Positions 25,837 through 38,485 of a stretch of DNA of 64,000 bases are shown here, one piece after another. The notes beneath the pieces are model-generated. The model saw nothing but the letters and a program-made list of their open reading frames with translations. It was not told where the DNA came from and did not search any database. Position numbers and translations under genes: made by a program. The stretch is taken from assembly GCF_036345015.1 (NCBI RefSeq), contig NZ_CP084098.1, forward strand, positions 682,001-746,000, in the 5' to 3' direction. This DNA is from Cyanobacterium sp. Dongsha4. GTDB lineage: Bacteria > Cyanobacteriota > Cyanobacteriia > Cyanobacteriales > Cyanobacteriaceae. Positions within the stretch are counted from its first letter, which is position 1, and every line of letters starts with the position of its first letter.

Positions 25837-26373
25837 TTAAACCCACCAAGGTTTTTCCCCTGTGCGAGGATCATTTTCCATCCAAGGAGAAATCCTGATA
25901 TAATCACCGTCAATATTTATATGTGCTAATTTTAACGGTAAAGGGGCAGGACCTCGAACAACTCTTCCCTCCTCATCGTACCTTGACCCATGACAGGGAC
26001 ACTGAAATTGATTTTCATTACCATTCCAGGGAAAAGTACAACCTAAATGAGTACAGTTATCGACAATTCCCCAAGGATGTAATGTTCCATCATCTTTAAT
26101 AGTTAAGTAAGTTGGTTCTCCTGCTAAACCCGCTACTAAAGCTCTTGTTCCCATCGGTTCTGCTAAAATTTGAGAAGCAGGAATTAAATTACCATTAACA
26201 TCTTTCGCCAAAATCGAGCCGTCTTCTCCCACATCAGAAGGGGGAATAAAAAATTTTCCAACAGGATATAATACTCCACCAGCCGTAACTGCGATCGCCG
26301 CTCCTGTGATAAAATTTAGTAAATTTCGTCTCGACATTGATGCACTTTGATCATAAGGAAAACTCTGTTCCAT
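25837..26373 (-). CDS. petC: Cytochrome b6f Rieske iron-sulfur protein, not next to petA
   Basis: The 2Fe-2S subunit of cytochrome b6f transfers electrons from plastoquinol to cytochrome f. At 178 residues it has the standard layout: twin-Arg targeting and anchor helix (SRRNLLNFITGAAIAVTAGG, from residue 14), a flexible hinge, and the Rieske domain with ligands Cys107-His109 (CTHLGC) and Cys125-His128 (CPCHGS), plus disulfide Cys112 and Cys127. It ends in the usual PWWV. In cyanobacteria the main petC precedes petA in an operon. Here petA is absent, so this may be a secondary isoform (PetC2-like). That isoform call is inference. Confidence 0.93.
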   Translation of the reverse strand: MEQSFPYDQSASMSRRNLLNFITGAAIAVTAGGVLYPVGKFFIPPSDVGEDGSILAKDVNGNLIPASQILAEPMGTRALVAGLAGEPTYLTIKDDGTLHPWGIVDNCTHLGCTFPWNGNENQFQCPCHGSRYDEEGRVVRGPAPLPLKLAHINIDGDYIRISPWMENDPRTGEKPWWV

Positions 26374-26507
26374 AATCTATATGTCCCCTAATTTTTGTTT
26401 ACATTCTGTTGTTTTTGAAGTCTATTCTGCGTGAAATCAAGATAGAAAGAGCCACATCATATCTCGGTTAATTTTGTTTAGAACCAGATAAAATCTAGTA
26501 TTTGATA

Positions 26508-26729
26508 TTAGTATTTAGAACTTTCACGGGCGTTGTTAGTATTAATACCCAATACGGTGTAAAGAAAGCAAAAACCAAATACACCACTAATTGTTAACAA
26601 TACCGATGCAGTCGCTAAACCAAGACCTAAAGCAGTTCCATCATAGATGAATAAGCCTAAATAGCCTAAAATAGAAGCAAAAATTAAACGCAAAAAGCGA
26701 TCGCTTTTTCCCACATTGTTTAACATCAT
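26508..26729 (-). CDS. DUF2892 small membrane protein
   Basis: A 73-residue protein with two hydrophobic spans (about 12-30 and 36-60). The opening NVGKSDRFLRLIFASILGYL and the later GFCFLYTVLGINT are the hallmarks of the DUF2892 (YgaP-like membrane) family, often an inner-membrane companion of rhodanese-type proteins, but no rhodanese domain is attached or adjacent here. It lies 135 bases upstream of petC on the same strand, which could place both on one transcript. Function unknown. Confidence 0.88.
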   Translation of the reverse strand: MMLNNVGKSDRFLRLIFASILGYLGLFIYDGTALGLGLATASVLLTISGVFGFCFLYTVLGINTNNARESSKY

Positions 26730-26899
26730 TTTTCAACCCCAATTGATTTTTTATTGAATCGAAATGCTATGACAAAATAAATAATTACTGTTGATCGTTA
26801 TTTTGTTTACAAATCTTAATCAACTAATTATCATTATATAACTAAATAGCAATATTGACAATTCTACAAAATAATGAACTTCAAATTAAGCTCTTATGA

Positions 26900-28591
26900 T
26901 CAACCTTCTTCACTTCCAGTAGGTCTTAATTCTTCCATAATAGTAAAAGAAACATGATTAATTGCTAATTGACCAATAGAAGTTGTTTCCTTATTAATCA
27001 ACTCCCCTTCACTTTTTAAGGTTTCAAAAGGTACATCTTTCGCCATTTCCACATGATACCAAGATAAACCCATAAAGAATCGAGTGGGATAAATATTAGA
27101 ATCTTCTAAATCATCTGGGTTAGACTCCATCGGCAACCAACCAATACCAGGCAAATAAAACTCCATCCAGACATGATTAAAATCTGGCACTAAAGGTATC
27201 CCAAAATGGAGTACTTTTAATGGACATTTGTAGCGACCAACCGTGCGACAGGCAATTCCATTTAATCTTGATAAAGCCAGTAACAAACCCAAATATTCAC
27301 CGCAAGAACCAACGCCCCTTTTTAAAACAATATCAGGGGTGTCAATATGAGGCTTAATACCGTAAGTCAAATGATCATAGACATAATTACGAATATTATA
27401 CATTTTGCGTAATAGATTTGTTTCTGAACCTCTAGCATCTTCTGCCGCCCTTAAAATAACATCTGTATTCATTGCCAAATTATCATCATCAACCAAATAT
27501 TTACTTTCGTATTCAGGCGACAATGGAGGTAATGCTTCACAATCACGGGGCTTTAATTGATACTTAATGCTCCAAACCTCTAATATCACCCGCCAACCAA
27601 AAACATAGCGCTCATCAGTGTTAAATTCTGGGAACTTAAATAATGCAACTTTTTGACCTTGATAATCTTCTTCTATATATGGCAAACCAACTGCTTCGAT
27701 ACTTTTTATTTTTTGTCTCGCACTCTCTGTGGGTAGAGCAATACGCCATTCTAAATTTTTAAGTTCTAAATGATCTAACGGAGAAATTTCTTCTACATAA
27801 GTCATTTCTAACAAAAAGCCATTAGAAAGAGTATATTTATTTTCTTCATCAAAATAGAAATATAAAGGATGAATAAAAGTGCGATCGCGATATAATAATT
27901 CATGATTCGGTTCTGCATTGGGATTATCACGAATATAAGGCTCTTGATCACTATAAGCTACATATAAAGTCTCCTTTCCTGTTTTTTCATCATAGTAAAA
28001 AGCCAAAGCCGTAGGAGATTCAAAAGGAGTTAAAATACTATATTTAACTTCTCCTGTCGCCCTATCCAAGCAATATACAGTTTGTTCAATAGAGTCACAT
28101 AACCAAATTTCTTCTCCTTTTACGGTAATATTTTCCGCACCAATACCCGGAGCATAAAATTTAGTAATTGCAGTACCATCCAAAGAATAAACTAGAATAT
28201 GTCCTGTTCTCTGGGTTGTAATGTAAATAGTATTTTCCCAAACCGCAATTCCATTAGCAGGATAAGAAAGAGAAAAAGCACAAAAAGGCTTAGAAGTAAT
28301 AACAAGATTATCCTTTTCCCATTCAATGGAACAATAATAAATATACTCCCTACTTGTAAACCATAGCTTATTCTCAGAAATACACAGCCCCTTTGCACCA
28401 ATAAAATCTTGCCAAGAAGAATTGTTGACAATTTTCGTGACACTATTCTTCGGATTAATTAATAATAGATAACCATTACGAGAATCGATCGCCAATAAAT
28501 GATTATCAATAAAAATAAGACCATCAACAGAAGTAGCAATAATTGGTCTAATAGTTGCAGAAAAAGCAGATTCACAAAAAGGAGAATTCAT
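26900..28591 (-). CDS. Transglutaminase-like protein with N-terminal propeller-like domain
   Basis: A 563-residue protein. The first 240 or so residues have repeating beta-strand units (GLIFIDNHLLAIDSRNGYLL, KLWFTSREYIYYCSIEW, IWLCDSIEQTVYCLDRATGE) like an NHL/YncE-type beta-propeller. Residues about 385-520 are a transglutaminase-like cysteine peptidase core with the catalytic Cys in RGVGSCGEYLGLLL, His in FNHVWMEFYLPG and Asp in MESNPDDLE. No signal peptide or anchor is visible, suggesting a cytoplasmic location. The combination suggests a sensor or scaffold fused to a protease/amidase fold; the target is unknown. Monocistronic, downstream (on the minus strand) of the rRNA operon terminator. 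Confidence 0.87.
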   Translation of the reverse strand: MNSPFCESAFSATIRPIIATSVDGLIFIDNHLLAIDSRNGYLLLINPKNSVTKIVNNSSWQDFIGAKGLCISENKLWFTSREYIYYCSIEWEKDNLVITSKPFCAFSLSYPANGIAVWENTIYITTQRTGHILVYSLDGTAITKFYAPGIGAENITVKGEEIWLCDSIEQTVYCLDRATGEVKYSILTPFESPTALAFYYDEKTGKETLYVAYSDQEPYIRDNPNAEPNHELLYRDRTFIHPLYFYFDEENKYTLSNGFLLEMTYVEEISPLDHLELKNLEWRIALPTESARQKIKSIEAVGLPYIEEDYQGQKVALFKFPEFNTDERYVFGWRVILEVWSIKYQLKPRDCEALPPLSPEYESKYLVDDDNLAMNTDVILRAAEDARGSETNLLRKMYNIRNYVYDHLTYGIKPHIDTPDIVLKRGVGSCGEYLGLLLALSRLNGIACRTVGRYKCPLKVLHFGIPLVPDFNHVWMEFYLPGIGWLPMESNPDDLEDSNIYPTRFFMGLSWYHVEMAKDVPFETLKSEGELINKETTSIGQLAINHVSFTIMEELRPTGSEEG

Positions 28592-28719
28592 ATCAAGTTA
28601 AAATAATTTGATTATCTGACCACAATTTATTTTAATTAGTCAGTCGTTATCAACCATTAGACAACATAACAAATTTATTTCCCTAGGAATTGCTTATGAT
28701 GAACAATTAAGAGACATAA

Positions 28720-28751
28720 ATAAAAAATCACCTACACAATGTGAGGTGATT
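28720..28751 (-). terminator. Intrinsic terminator of the rRNA operon
   Basis: On the minus strand AATCACCT (28744-28751) pairs perfectly with AGGTGATT (28726-28733) around a short loop and is followed by a T-run. It sits about 50 bases after the 5S gene. Confidence 0.85.
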
Positions 28752-28803
28752 CTTTGTCTTTGATGTTTCGATGAAAGATAGAATTGTAAAGAATGAATGT
28801 TGA

Positions 28804-28921
28804 AGCTGGCATGGAACTATTGTCCCACTCGGTCTCCCAAGCAGTATCGTCGCCGCTACTATGTTTCACCCACGAGTTCGGGATGGTTCGTAGTGGTTCC
28901 ATAATGCTAATCACACCAGCT
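28804..28921 (-). rRNA. rrf: 5S ribosomal RNA
   Basis: The 118-nt gene starts AGCTGGTGTGATTAGC and ends CCAGCT, which pair to form helix I. The inner conserved block GGAACCAC...CCATCCCGAACTCG and GCGGCGACGATACTG are typical of cyanobacterial 5S. It is the last gene of the operon. The ends are set by the pairing of the termini and could shift by a base or two. Confidence 0.95.
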
Positions 28922-28973
28922 ATACTCTCGAAGGAACAACCTTCAAGACTGCATAGAATTTTATAGTTCCTTA

Positions 28974-31748
<2,775 letters not shown>

Positions 31749-31766
31749 TTTTTTTCCCTATTTTTC

Positions 31767-31785
31767 TATGCAGTTTTCAAGGTTC
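31767..31785 (-). promoter_or_regulatory. Box A antitermination element in the 16S-23S spacer
   Basis: GAACCTTGAAAACTGCATA on the minus strand matches the conserved box A/D4 block of cyanobacterial internal transcribed spacers, just upstream of 23S. Confidence 0.8.
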
Positions 31786-31842
31786 TCACTGAACACCATG
31801 TTCAGCAGTAGCGATTTCTCACCGTGCTAAACTTTGTTCTTC

Positions 31843-31915
31843 TGGAGGTAAGCGGACTCGAACCGCTGACATCCTGCTTGCAAAGCAGGCGCTCTACCAA
31901 CTGAGCTATACCCCC
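31843..31915 (-). tRNA. tRNA-Ala (TGC anticodon)
   Basis: The 73-nt cloverleaf starts GGGGGTATAGCTCAGTTGG, has anticodon loop sequence TTTGCAA with TGC, T-arm GGTTCGAGTCC and acceptor end TACCTCCA. CCA is not encoded. It lies two bases downstream of tRNA-Ile, inside the rRNA operon spacer. Confidence 0.97.
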
Positions 31916-31917
31916 AA

Positions 31918-31991
<74 letters not shown>

Positions 31992-32036
31992 CAACACCTC
32001 TTTCTTTATTTTCCTAGCCACCCCCATTTCCTTGCT

Positions 32037-32054
32037 GACTTCTTAATAGAAGTC
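32037..32054 (-). other. Perfect hairpin at the start of the 16S-tRNA-Ile spacer
   Basis: GACTTCT, loop ATTA, AGAAGTC form a 7-bp stem six bases after the 16S 3' end. It is probably an RNase processing or D1-type spacer helix. Confidence 0.7.
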
Positions 32055-32060
32055 TCCCTT

Positions 32061-33544
<1,484 letters not shown>

Positions 33545-33686
33545 GTGGTTATTACTCACAATTGCTTGTTTTCACAACCTGATTCCTGTTTTTTTGTTTT
33601 TCAATTAAATGAATTGAACAAGGATTATTATTTGGTTATGATGGCTAGAAAAATATTGAATTATCGAGGTTCGTGGTGTGTCAGAG

Positions 33687-33704
33687 TTGAGCGTGGTGGC
33701 TCAA
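33687..33704 (-). other. Leader hairpin just after the rRNA promoter
   Basis: TTGAGC, loop, GCTCAA form a perfect 6-bp stem that would sit roughly 7-24 bases after the predicted transcription start of the rRNA operon. Confidence 0.6.
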
Positions 33705-33717
33705 TCGCACAAATACT

Positions 33718-33746
33718 AATATAACTAACCTTTTTTTATTTGGCAA
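33718..33746 (-). promoter_or_regulatory. Candidate rRNA operon promoter
   Basis: On the minus strand, TTGCCA (33741-33746) and TATATT (33718-33723) are separated by exactly 17 bases, about 175 bases upstream of 16S. This is the best sigma-70-like pair in the 5' region. Confidence 0.65.
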
Positions 33747-34025
33747 CTTTTTCTACATACTTTTTTCCTTTTTCTTCCTCTTTATTCTCTGAAAGCTATA
33801 TATATCAAGGATTAAAATTTTTAAGATTATTCTTGTTTTTTTTATTGAAGGTATCGATTGGTGTTTTATGAGGAAAAGTATGGACACTATATCTGTTTTA
33901 GTGGTGGTATTATTTCCCAAAATTATGCTTTAGATATTATTCAGATTCTTTCCTTTCCTTGAGAATCACACTTGCAAAGGTTTAGTATTATGCTTTAATG
34001 TCCATGTGTTATCAAAAATCTAAGC
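33747..34025. other. Gene-free region upstream of the rRNA promoter
   Basis: Together with the leader (33545-33746) this makes a 520-base stretch with no gene between 16S and ktrA. It is T-rich on the plus strand (A-rich upstream of the rRNA promoter, as in UP elements) but I see no defined site. Confidence 0.5.
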
Positions 34026-34049
34026 AAAAAAAGATGAGCATTGCTCACC
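34026..34049 (-). terminator. Intrinsic terminator after ktrA
   Basis: On the minus strand GGTGAGC and GCTCATC pair around AAT (one G-U pair) and are followed by seven T. It lies about 18 bases past the ktrA stop. Confidence 0.85.
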
Positions 34050-34066
34050 CTAAGCTAGACGATTAT

Positions 34067-34822
34067 TTAGAGGCGGTTTATGTCTTTGTTCGAGCCAATA
34101 ACTACCATTGATAAACCTTTTGTTAATACAAATTGTGGTGGTGGATTAATAATAAATTTATCATCATTCCCAACAGCTAATACATTGAGTCCATATCTGC
34201 TTCTGAGTTTCATTTCAGCTAGAGTTTTTCCATCAAATTCTTCGGGAATCGCTATTTCAACAATACTGTTGTCTGGGTCTAATTCAAAACGATCTAATAT
34301 TCCGGGCTTAGTAAGGGTATAAGCTAATTCGCATCCTGCTTCGTATTCAGGATATACAACTAAATCTGCACCAACTTTTTTGAGGAGTTTTCCGTGGGTC
34401 TCTGAAGATGCTTTAGCTACTATATATTTAACTCCTGCTTCTTTGAGGTTTAAAGTTGTTATGATACTCTCCTCTAAGTAGTTTCCGATCGCAACTATAA
34501 CAGTATCTAATTCAAAAATCCCAGCTTCTTTTAAAGCACTAGCTTCGGTACAATCTAAACGAATAGCACTAGAGGCGATTTTGTCGGTTAATGCTTGAGC
34601 AACCAACTTTTCTTCTACATCAGCACCCAATACGTCATAGCCCATATTGTAAAGAGTTTCGCATACTGCCCTGCCAAATCTTCCCAAACCGATAACAGCA
34701 AACTGACGAGTTTCTCTTCTTAGATTACTCAAAAATTTTAAAGAACCTAAATCTAAGTTAAAAAAGGTTCTGAATCTTTGATAATTGTCTAAATTGGGTT
34801 GGGTTTGTTTATTTTCCGCCAT
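34067..34822 (-). CDS. ktrA: Potassium uptake regulatory subunit KtrA (RCK domain)
   Basis: A 251-residue cytoplasmic gating ring subunit of the Ktr potassium transporter. A 38-residue polar lead is followed by the RCK_N Rossmann domain with the dinucleotide motif GLGRFG at residues 45-50 and the acidic residue of GADVEE that binds the ribose. The RCK_C domain covers about 165-251. It lies six bases downstream of ktrB on the same strand, so the two are almost certainly one operon, ending at the terminator at 34026-34049. It binds ATP/ADP or NAD(H) and controls KtrB. The KtrE partner described in Synechocystis is not here. Confidence 0.95.
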   Translation of the reverse strand: MAENKQTQPNLDNYQRFRTFFNLDLGSLKFLSNLRRETRQFAVIGLGRFGRAVCETLYNMGYDVLGADVEEKLVAQALTDKIASSAIRLDCTEASALKEAGIFELDTVIVAIGNYLEESIITTLNLKEAGVKYIVAKASSETHGKLLKKVGADLVVYPEYEAGCELAYTLTKPGILDRFELDPDNSIVEIAIPEEFDGKTLAEMKLRSRYGLNVLAVGNDDKFIINPPPQFVLTKGLSMVVIGSNKDINRL

Positions 34823-34828
34823 AATTTG

Positions 34829-36166
34829 TTAACCTACTAAAAGATTTTCTTCGGGATATTCAATTCGACTGGGACGAGGATCACCAACAATAGCCGCCAT
34901 AAATAATAATACTCCCACTCGCCCTAAGTACATTGTAAAAACAATTGCGAGTTTGGAAAGAGTAGATAGACTTGCGGTTATACCTGTAGATAAACCTACA
35001 GTGGCAAATGCAGAAATCACTTCAAAAAGAATTGCTAAAAACTCAAAGTCAGAATGAAGTAGAGAAATAAAAAATGTAATAGAAACAACGGTGACACCAG
35101 AGCCAAATACTACTGCCATCGCTTTCAGAATAAGGGATACAGGCACTTCTCTTTTGTGCATAATTACTTGTTCTTGACCTCTTAGAACTGCTCTCGTACT
35201 ATTAAAAAGAATGCTTAAAGTAGTGGTTTTGATACCACCTCCCGTACCACTGGGGGATGCACCAATAAACATTAAACCAATAGTGATAAATAGTCCTGCT
35301 TTAGTCATAGCGGCAATATCGATGGAATTAAAACCCGCAGTTCTCGTGGTGACAGACTGAAACCAAGCGACAAGTAATTTATCTTTGAATGATAGAAGAG
35401 CGAATGTTTCTAAGTTATGAAATTCGGTGATAAAAAATCCGATCGCACCCAAAATTAAAAGAATAATTGTTGTTCTAGTGACAACCTTAAAGTTGAGGGA
35501 AAATTCATAATGGGGATGTACTTTTTGTTTAAAGAAATCAAGAATCCAAAGACAAAATTCTATTATTACCTGATAGCCAATACCACCAAGAATAATTAAG
35601 GTTGTGATTACAATATTTATGGGTATCGAAGTTTGATATTGAATTAGACTGTCAGGAAAAAGACTAAATCCTGCGTTGTTCCATGCACTTACAGAATGAA
35701 ATACGGCAAACCATATTCCGTTTTGCCAACCATAATCTTGGGAAAATGCCGAATATAGAATAAGTGCGGCGAAGAATTCAAGAATAAAAGTCGTGACAAA
35801 AATGGAAATAACCAAATTGCGGCTTCCTTGCAAAAAAGGTCGGTCAAAAGATTCATTAATAGCAATTTTTTGCCTAAAATCAAATTTTTTACCGATAAGG
35901 AGAATTAAAAAAGTGCTAGTTGTCATGTAGCCTAGTCCACCTATTTGGATTAAGCAGAGAATTATTAACTCCCCCCAAAAGGAAAAATATGTGCCTGTAT
36001 CTACGACAATTAAACCCGTTACACAAACAGCAGAAGTAGATGTAAATAAGGCAGTAATAAAACTACCCCAATTCCCTGTTTCAATGGCAAAAGGCATCAT
36101 GAGAAGAATTGTACCAACAGAGATGACAGCAATAAATCCGAGACAAATAGTTCTGGCAATGGTCAT
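34829..36166 (-). CDS. ktrB: Potassium transporter KtrB (TrkH/HKT superfamily)
   Basis: A 445-residue membrane protein that takes up potassium, usually with sodium. It is built from four M1-P-M2 repeats. P-loop glycines can be seen in FTSTSAVCVTGLIVVDTG, VSAWNNAGFSLFPDSL, SVTTRTAGFNSIDI and EVISAFATVGLSTGI, each carrying the conserved selectivity Gly. The intramembrane gate loop region SPSGTGGGIKTTTLSIL is also typical. The first gene of the ktrBA operon; upstream is a 376-base AT-rich spacer. In cyanobacteria Ktr is important for osmotic adaptation; nothing in the sequence shows its regulation here. Confidence 0.96.
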   Translation of the reverse strand: MTIARTICLGFIAVISVGTILLMMPFAIETGNWGSFITALFTSTSAVCVTGLIVVDTGTYFSFWGELIILCLIQIGGLGYMTTSTFLILLIGKKFDFRQKIAINESFDRPFLQGSRNLVISIFVTTFILEFFAALILYSAFSQDYGWQNGIWFAVFHSVSAWNNAGFSLFPDSLIQYQTSIPINIVITTLIILGGIGYQVIIEFCLWILDFFKQKVHPHYEFSLNFKVVTRTTIILLILGAIGFFITEFHNLETFALLSFKDKLLVAWFQSVTTRTAGFNSIDIAAMTKAGLFITIGLMFIGASPSGTGGGIKTTTLSILFNSTRAVLRGQEQVIMHKREVPVSLILKAMAVVFGSGVTVVSITFFISLLHSDFEFLAILFEVISAFATVGLSTGITASLSTLSKLAIVFTMYLGRVGVLLFMAAIVGDPRPSRIEYPEENLLVG

Positions 36167-36542
36167 TTCACATTTAGCAATTAGATATTGAATTTATGTT
36201 GAATGTAAAGTACATAGATTACCTTTGTGCGAATGAGGTTTAAGGAATTAAGCATCTACAATACTAAAATACTAATATACGGGGAATATATTTCTACAAT
36301 TTTTTTAGTTCCCTCAGATGTCAAACATTATTGGGTTGATTTAGTACCACAATGAAATTGTATTTAAACCAAGAATGACAAGGTTGAGATTGTTAGCTAT
36401 TTCTCAAAATGGAAATTTTAGCTTGTTAAGACCTAAATTTTTAGTCAGATTAGTTATTCCTATTCCTCATTCAGAGTCAAAGTAATCTTAATTTTTATGA
36501 AATGGAAAAATCTTTTGCAAGAAAAAAAATACTATGTTGAAA
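36167..36542. other. Gene-free spacer upstream of ktrB
   Basis: 376 AT-rich bases between ktrB and the phosphatase gene, both on the minus strand. It must hold the ktrBA promoter and possibly the end of the phosphatase transcript. I see no repeat, clear hairpin or good promoter pair. Confidence 0.45.
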
Positions 36543-37502
36543 TTATTGATTAAGGGCTTCCAATACTTTTTCATGAATGTTGCCATTGCTAACCACTACA
36601 CCTCTATTTTCCATCATCTTAGTGGCACTGAAAAAGTCTAAAGGTTTGCCGTACATATCTGTAACTTTACCTCCAGCCTCTTCAACAACGATCGCACCTG
36701 CGGCGTGATCCCAGATATTTTCTCTGTAATCAGGATATTTTGGAGAAGGTAAGCGTAGATAAAGAGCGGCTTCTCCACTGGCAACAATACCATACTTAGC
36801 TTGAGAATCAACTCTGACGGATTGACTCGTAATTCCTACTGCTTGTGCGATCGCATTTTGTCTTTCTTGGTCTCCATGACTGGCTTCAACACTTTCTACA
36901 AAACGAAAACGTTGTACATCATCATTACTAACAACTTGTAATTTAGTCATTTCTCCGCCATTTAAGGGCATTCGATAACTTCCTTCTCCTCTTGCCGCTA
37001 CAAAGATACAACCTTGCTCCTGAGTTTGATTAATGTTCAAAGCGGGACATCCTAAAATCCCTAATTTAACCTCTCCATCTTCAATTAAAGCAAGTGCGAT
37101 CGCATATTGATCTTGTCTTAAAAAACCTTTTGTACCATCAATGGGGTCTAAAGTCCAAAAACGACGACCAACTTTGCCATTACCGTAGTCAATCCAGTCT
37201 AAAACCTGATTTTCCGAAGCATCATCAATAATTTGCTTTACATATTCTGTTATTTTCGTCAGCGTGTTTTTCTGTTCAGATTGTCTTAACTCTGTCGCAT
37301 CTTCTTCCCCGACAATGGGAGTATCAGGAAAAATATCTTTTAAGGCTTTACAAATAATTGCCTGAGAACCAAAGTCAGCCACAGTAACAGGACTTTTGTC
37401 TTGTTTTTCTAAAGCAGGGGGAATATCTTGTCTAACTTTTTGACATAGTTCAGAGGCTTGTAAAACAGCCGAAATAGCGATTTCTTTTTCTTTTTGATAC
37501 AT
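36543..37502 (-). CDS. 3'(2'),5'-bisphosphate nucleotidase / inositol-monophosphatase family
   Basis: A lithium-sensitive Mg-dependent phosphatase of the HAL2/CysQ group that removes the 3' phosphate from PAP (the by-product of sulfate assimilation) and may also act on inositol phosphates. I chose the ATG at 37502 (319 residues); an upstream GTG at 37529 would add nine residues. The metal-binding blocks are VGEEDATEL, WTLDPIDGTKGFLRQDQYA and WDHAAGAIVVEEAGGKVTD. The long insertion between the first two blocks and the GTKGF sequence match HAL2-like enzymes rather than plain inositol monophosphatases. It is transcribed away from the rimP operon. Confidence 0.9.
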   Translation of the reverse strand: MYQKEKEIAISAVLQASELCQKVRQDIPPALEKQDKSPVTVADFGSQAIICKALKDIFPDTPIVGEEDATELRQSEQKNTLTKITEYVKQIIDDASENQVLDWIDYGNGKVGRRFWTLDPIDGTKGFLRQDQYAIALALIEDGEVKLGILGCPALNINQTQEQGCIFVAARGEGSYRMPLNGGEMTKLQVVSNDDVQRFRFVESVEASHGDQERQNAIAQAVGITSQSVRVDSQAKYGIVASGEAALYLRLPSPKYPDYRENIWDHAAGAIVVEEAGGKVTDMYGKPLDFFSATKMMENRGVVVSNGNIHEKVLEALNQ

Positions 37503-37616
37503 AAAATTACAAAACTTTTCTTTGAACACTAATCATTATCAATGATTCCCTACACTTTGACTATTTTTTCTCGGTGCTTAGTCAAACAAGCTAAAGAGGG
37601 AAAAAAGTTTTTTTCA

Positions 37617-37625
37617 TGTTATAAT
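37617..37625 (+). promoter_or_regulatory. Extended -10 promoter (TGTTATAAT) ahead of the rimP leader
   Basis: A perfect TATAAT at 37620-37625 preceded by TG at the extended -10 position (37617-37618). No good -35 is present. The expected transcription start is near 37632. Confidence 0.65.
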
Positions 37626-37631
37626 GCTCTT

Positions 37632-37917
37632 TAGGAAAAAGCTCTACTATAAAAAATGCTTAGTAAACTTAGGGAATGTAAGCGTTTACTTTGACTGGAG
37701 AAATCAGAATCAAAACACTTTATCTAATAGAAATTAATATCTTAAGTCTGTTTCTCTGAATTTCTTTCTGGGGTTCAAGTGGGTACTCTAAGATTATCTG
37801 CTCTTTTGATTTGTTATCAGAAGTTGATAGTGCCTCTTTCTATTTACTCTGAAAATAGTCAAAGTTTTTGAGAAGAGTAAAAAACCATGAGCGAAGTGGG
37901 ACTATCCCGCTTTTTTT
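37632..37917 (+). ncRNA. Candidate leader RNA or small RNA upstream of rimP
   Basis: About 285 nt lie between the extended -10 promoter and an intrinsic terminator, with no open frame. Structures visible are AGTAAAC (37662-37668) pairing with GTTTACT (37684-37690), TATCA/TGATA at 37815-37829, and the terminator at 37894-37917. ATAGTCAAA at 37855-37863 can pair with TTTGACTAT at 37925-37933, bracketing the terminator. It could be an attenuator for the rimP-nusA-ylxR-infB operon or a separate small RNA. I tested 6S, RNase P, SRP and tmRNA by eye and it fits none. The role is inference. Confidence 0.5.
37894..37917 (+). terminator. Intrinsic terminator 50 bases before rimP
   Basis: AAGTGGGA, loop CTA, TCCCGCTT (one G-U pair), then seven T at 37911-37917. 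No protein-coding gene ends here on this strand. Confidence 0.85.
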
Positions 37918-37967
37918 ATTGTCTTTTGACTATGTAACTGAAAAATTTGTCTGAGAAAAATCATTCT

Positions 37968-38429
37968 ATGACTCATCCTCTAATACCTTCTATTTTGGAA
38001 CTAGCTGAACCTATTGCCCAAAAATTAAACCTTGAAATTGCAAATATAGTTTTTCAAACGAACAAAAATCCACCTGTGTTGAGAATAGATATAAAAAGTG
38101 TTGGCGGAGACACCAGTTTAGATGATTGTGAAAAAATGAGTCGTCAACTAGAGGAAATTCTTGATGTGGAAAACACTCTTCCCTCTGCCTATGTTTTGGA
38201 AATTTCTAGTCCTGGAATTGGTAATAACTTAGAGAGCGATCGAGAATTTGTCAGCTTTAAAGGTTTTCCCGTCATTGTCGAAACTAATACGATATTCAAG
38301 AAAAAAAACCGATGGGAAGGCACATTACAAGGTAGAGATGATCAATTTGTCTATATAAATAGTAAAGGTAAAATTACAAAAATTCCCAGAGACATTATCC
38401 AATCAGTGCAATTACATAATCCCAGTTAA
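37968..38429 (+). CDS. rimP: Ribosome maturation factor RimP
   Basis: This cytoplasmic factor binds the 30S precursor and aids 16S processing and S12 incorporation. I chose the ATG at 37968, giving 153 residues that begin MTHPLIPSILELAEPIAQKL, the usual cyanobacterial opening; an upstream in-frame TTG at 37947 would add seven. The N-terminal alpha/beta domain has PPVLRIDIK and the DDCEKMSRQLEEILD helix, then YVLEISSPGI, and a C-terminal SH3-like barrel ends at about residue 150. It is the first gene of the conserved rimP-nusA-ylxR-infB operon; nusA starts 56 bases later. Confidence 0.95.
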   Translation: MTHPLIPSILELAEPIAQKLNLEIANIVFQTNKNPPVLRIDIKSVGGDTSLDDCEKMSRQLEEILDVENTLPSAYVLEISSPGIGNNLESDREFVSFKGFPVIVETNTIFKKKNRWEGTLQGRDDQFVYINSKGKITKIPRDIIQSVQLHNPS

Positions 38430-38485
38430 TTTTTCCTAACTACATCATCAAACATACAAATATATTATTTTATTTTCAAAAATCT

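Noticed and set aside
37632-37917. 6S RNA, RNase P RNA, SRP RNA or tmRNA
   Set aside because: The 5' and 3' halves do not pair into the long 6S rod, and none of the conserved RNase P, SRP or tmRNA blocks can be found.
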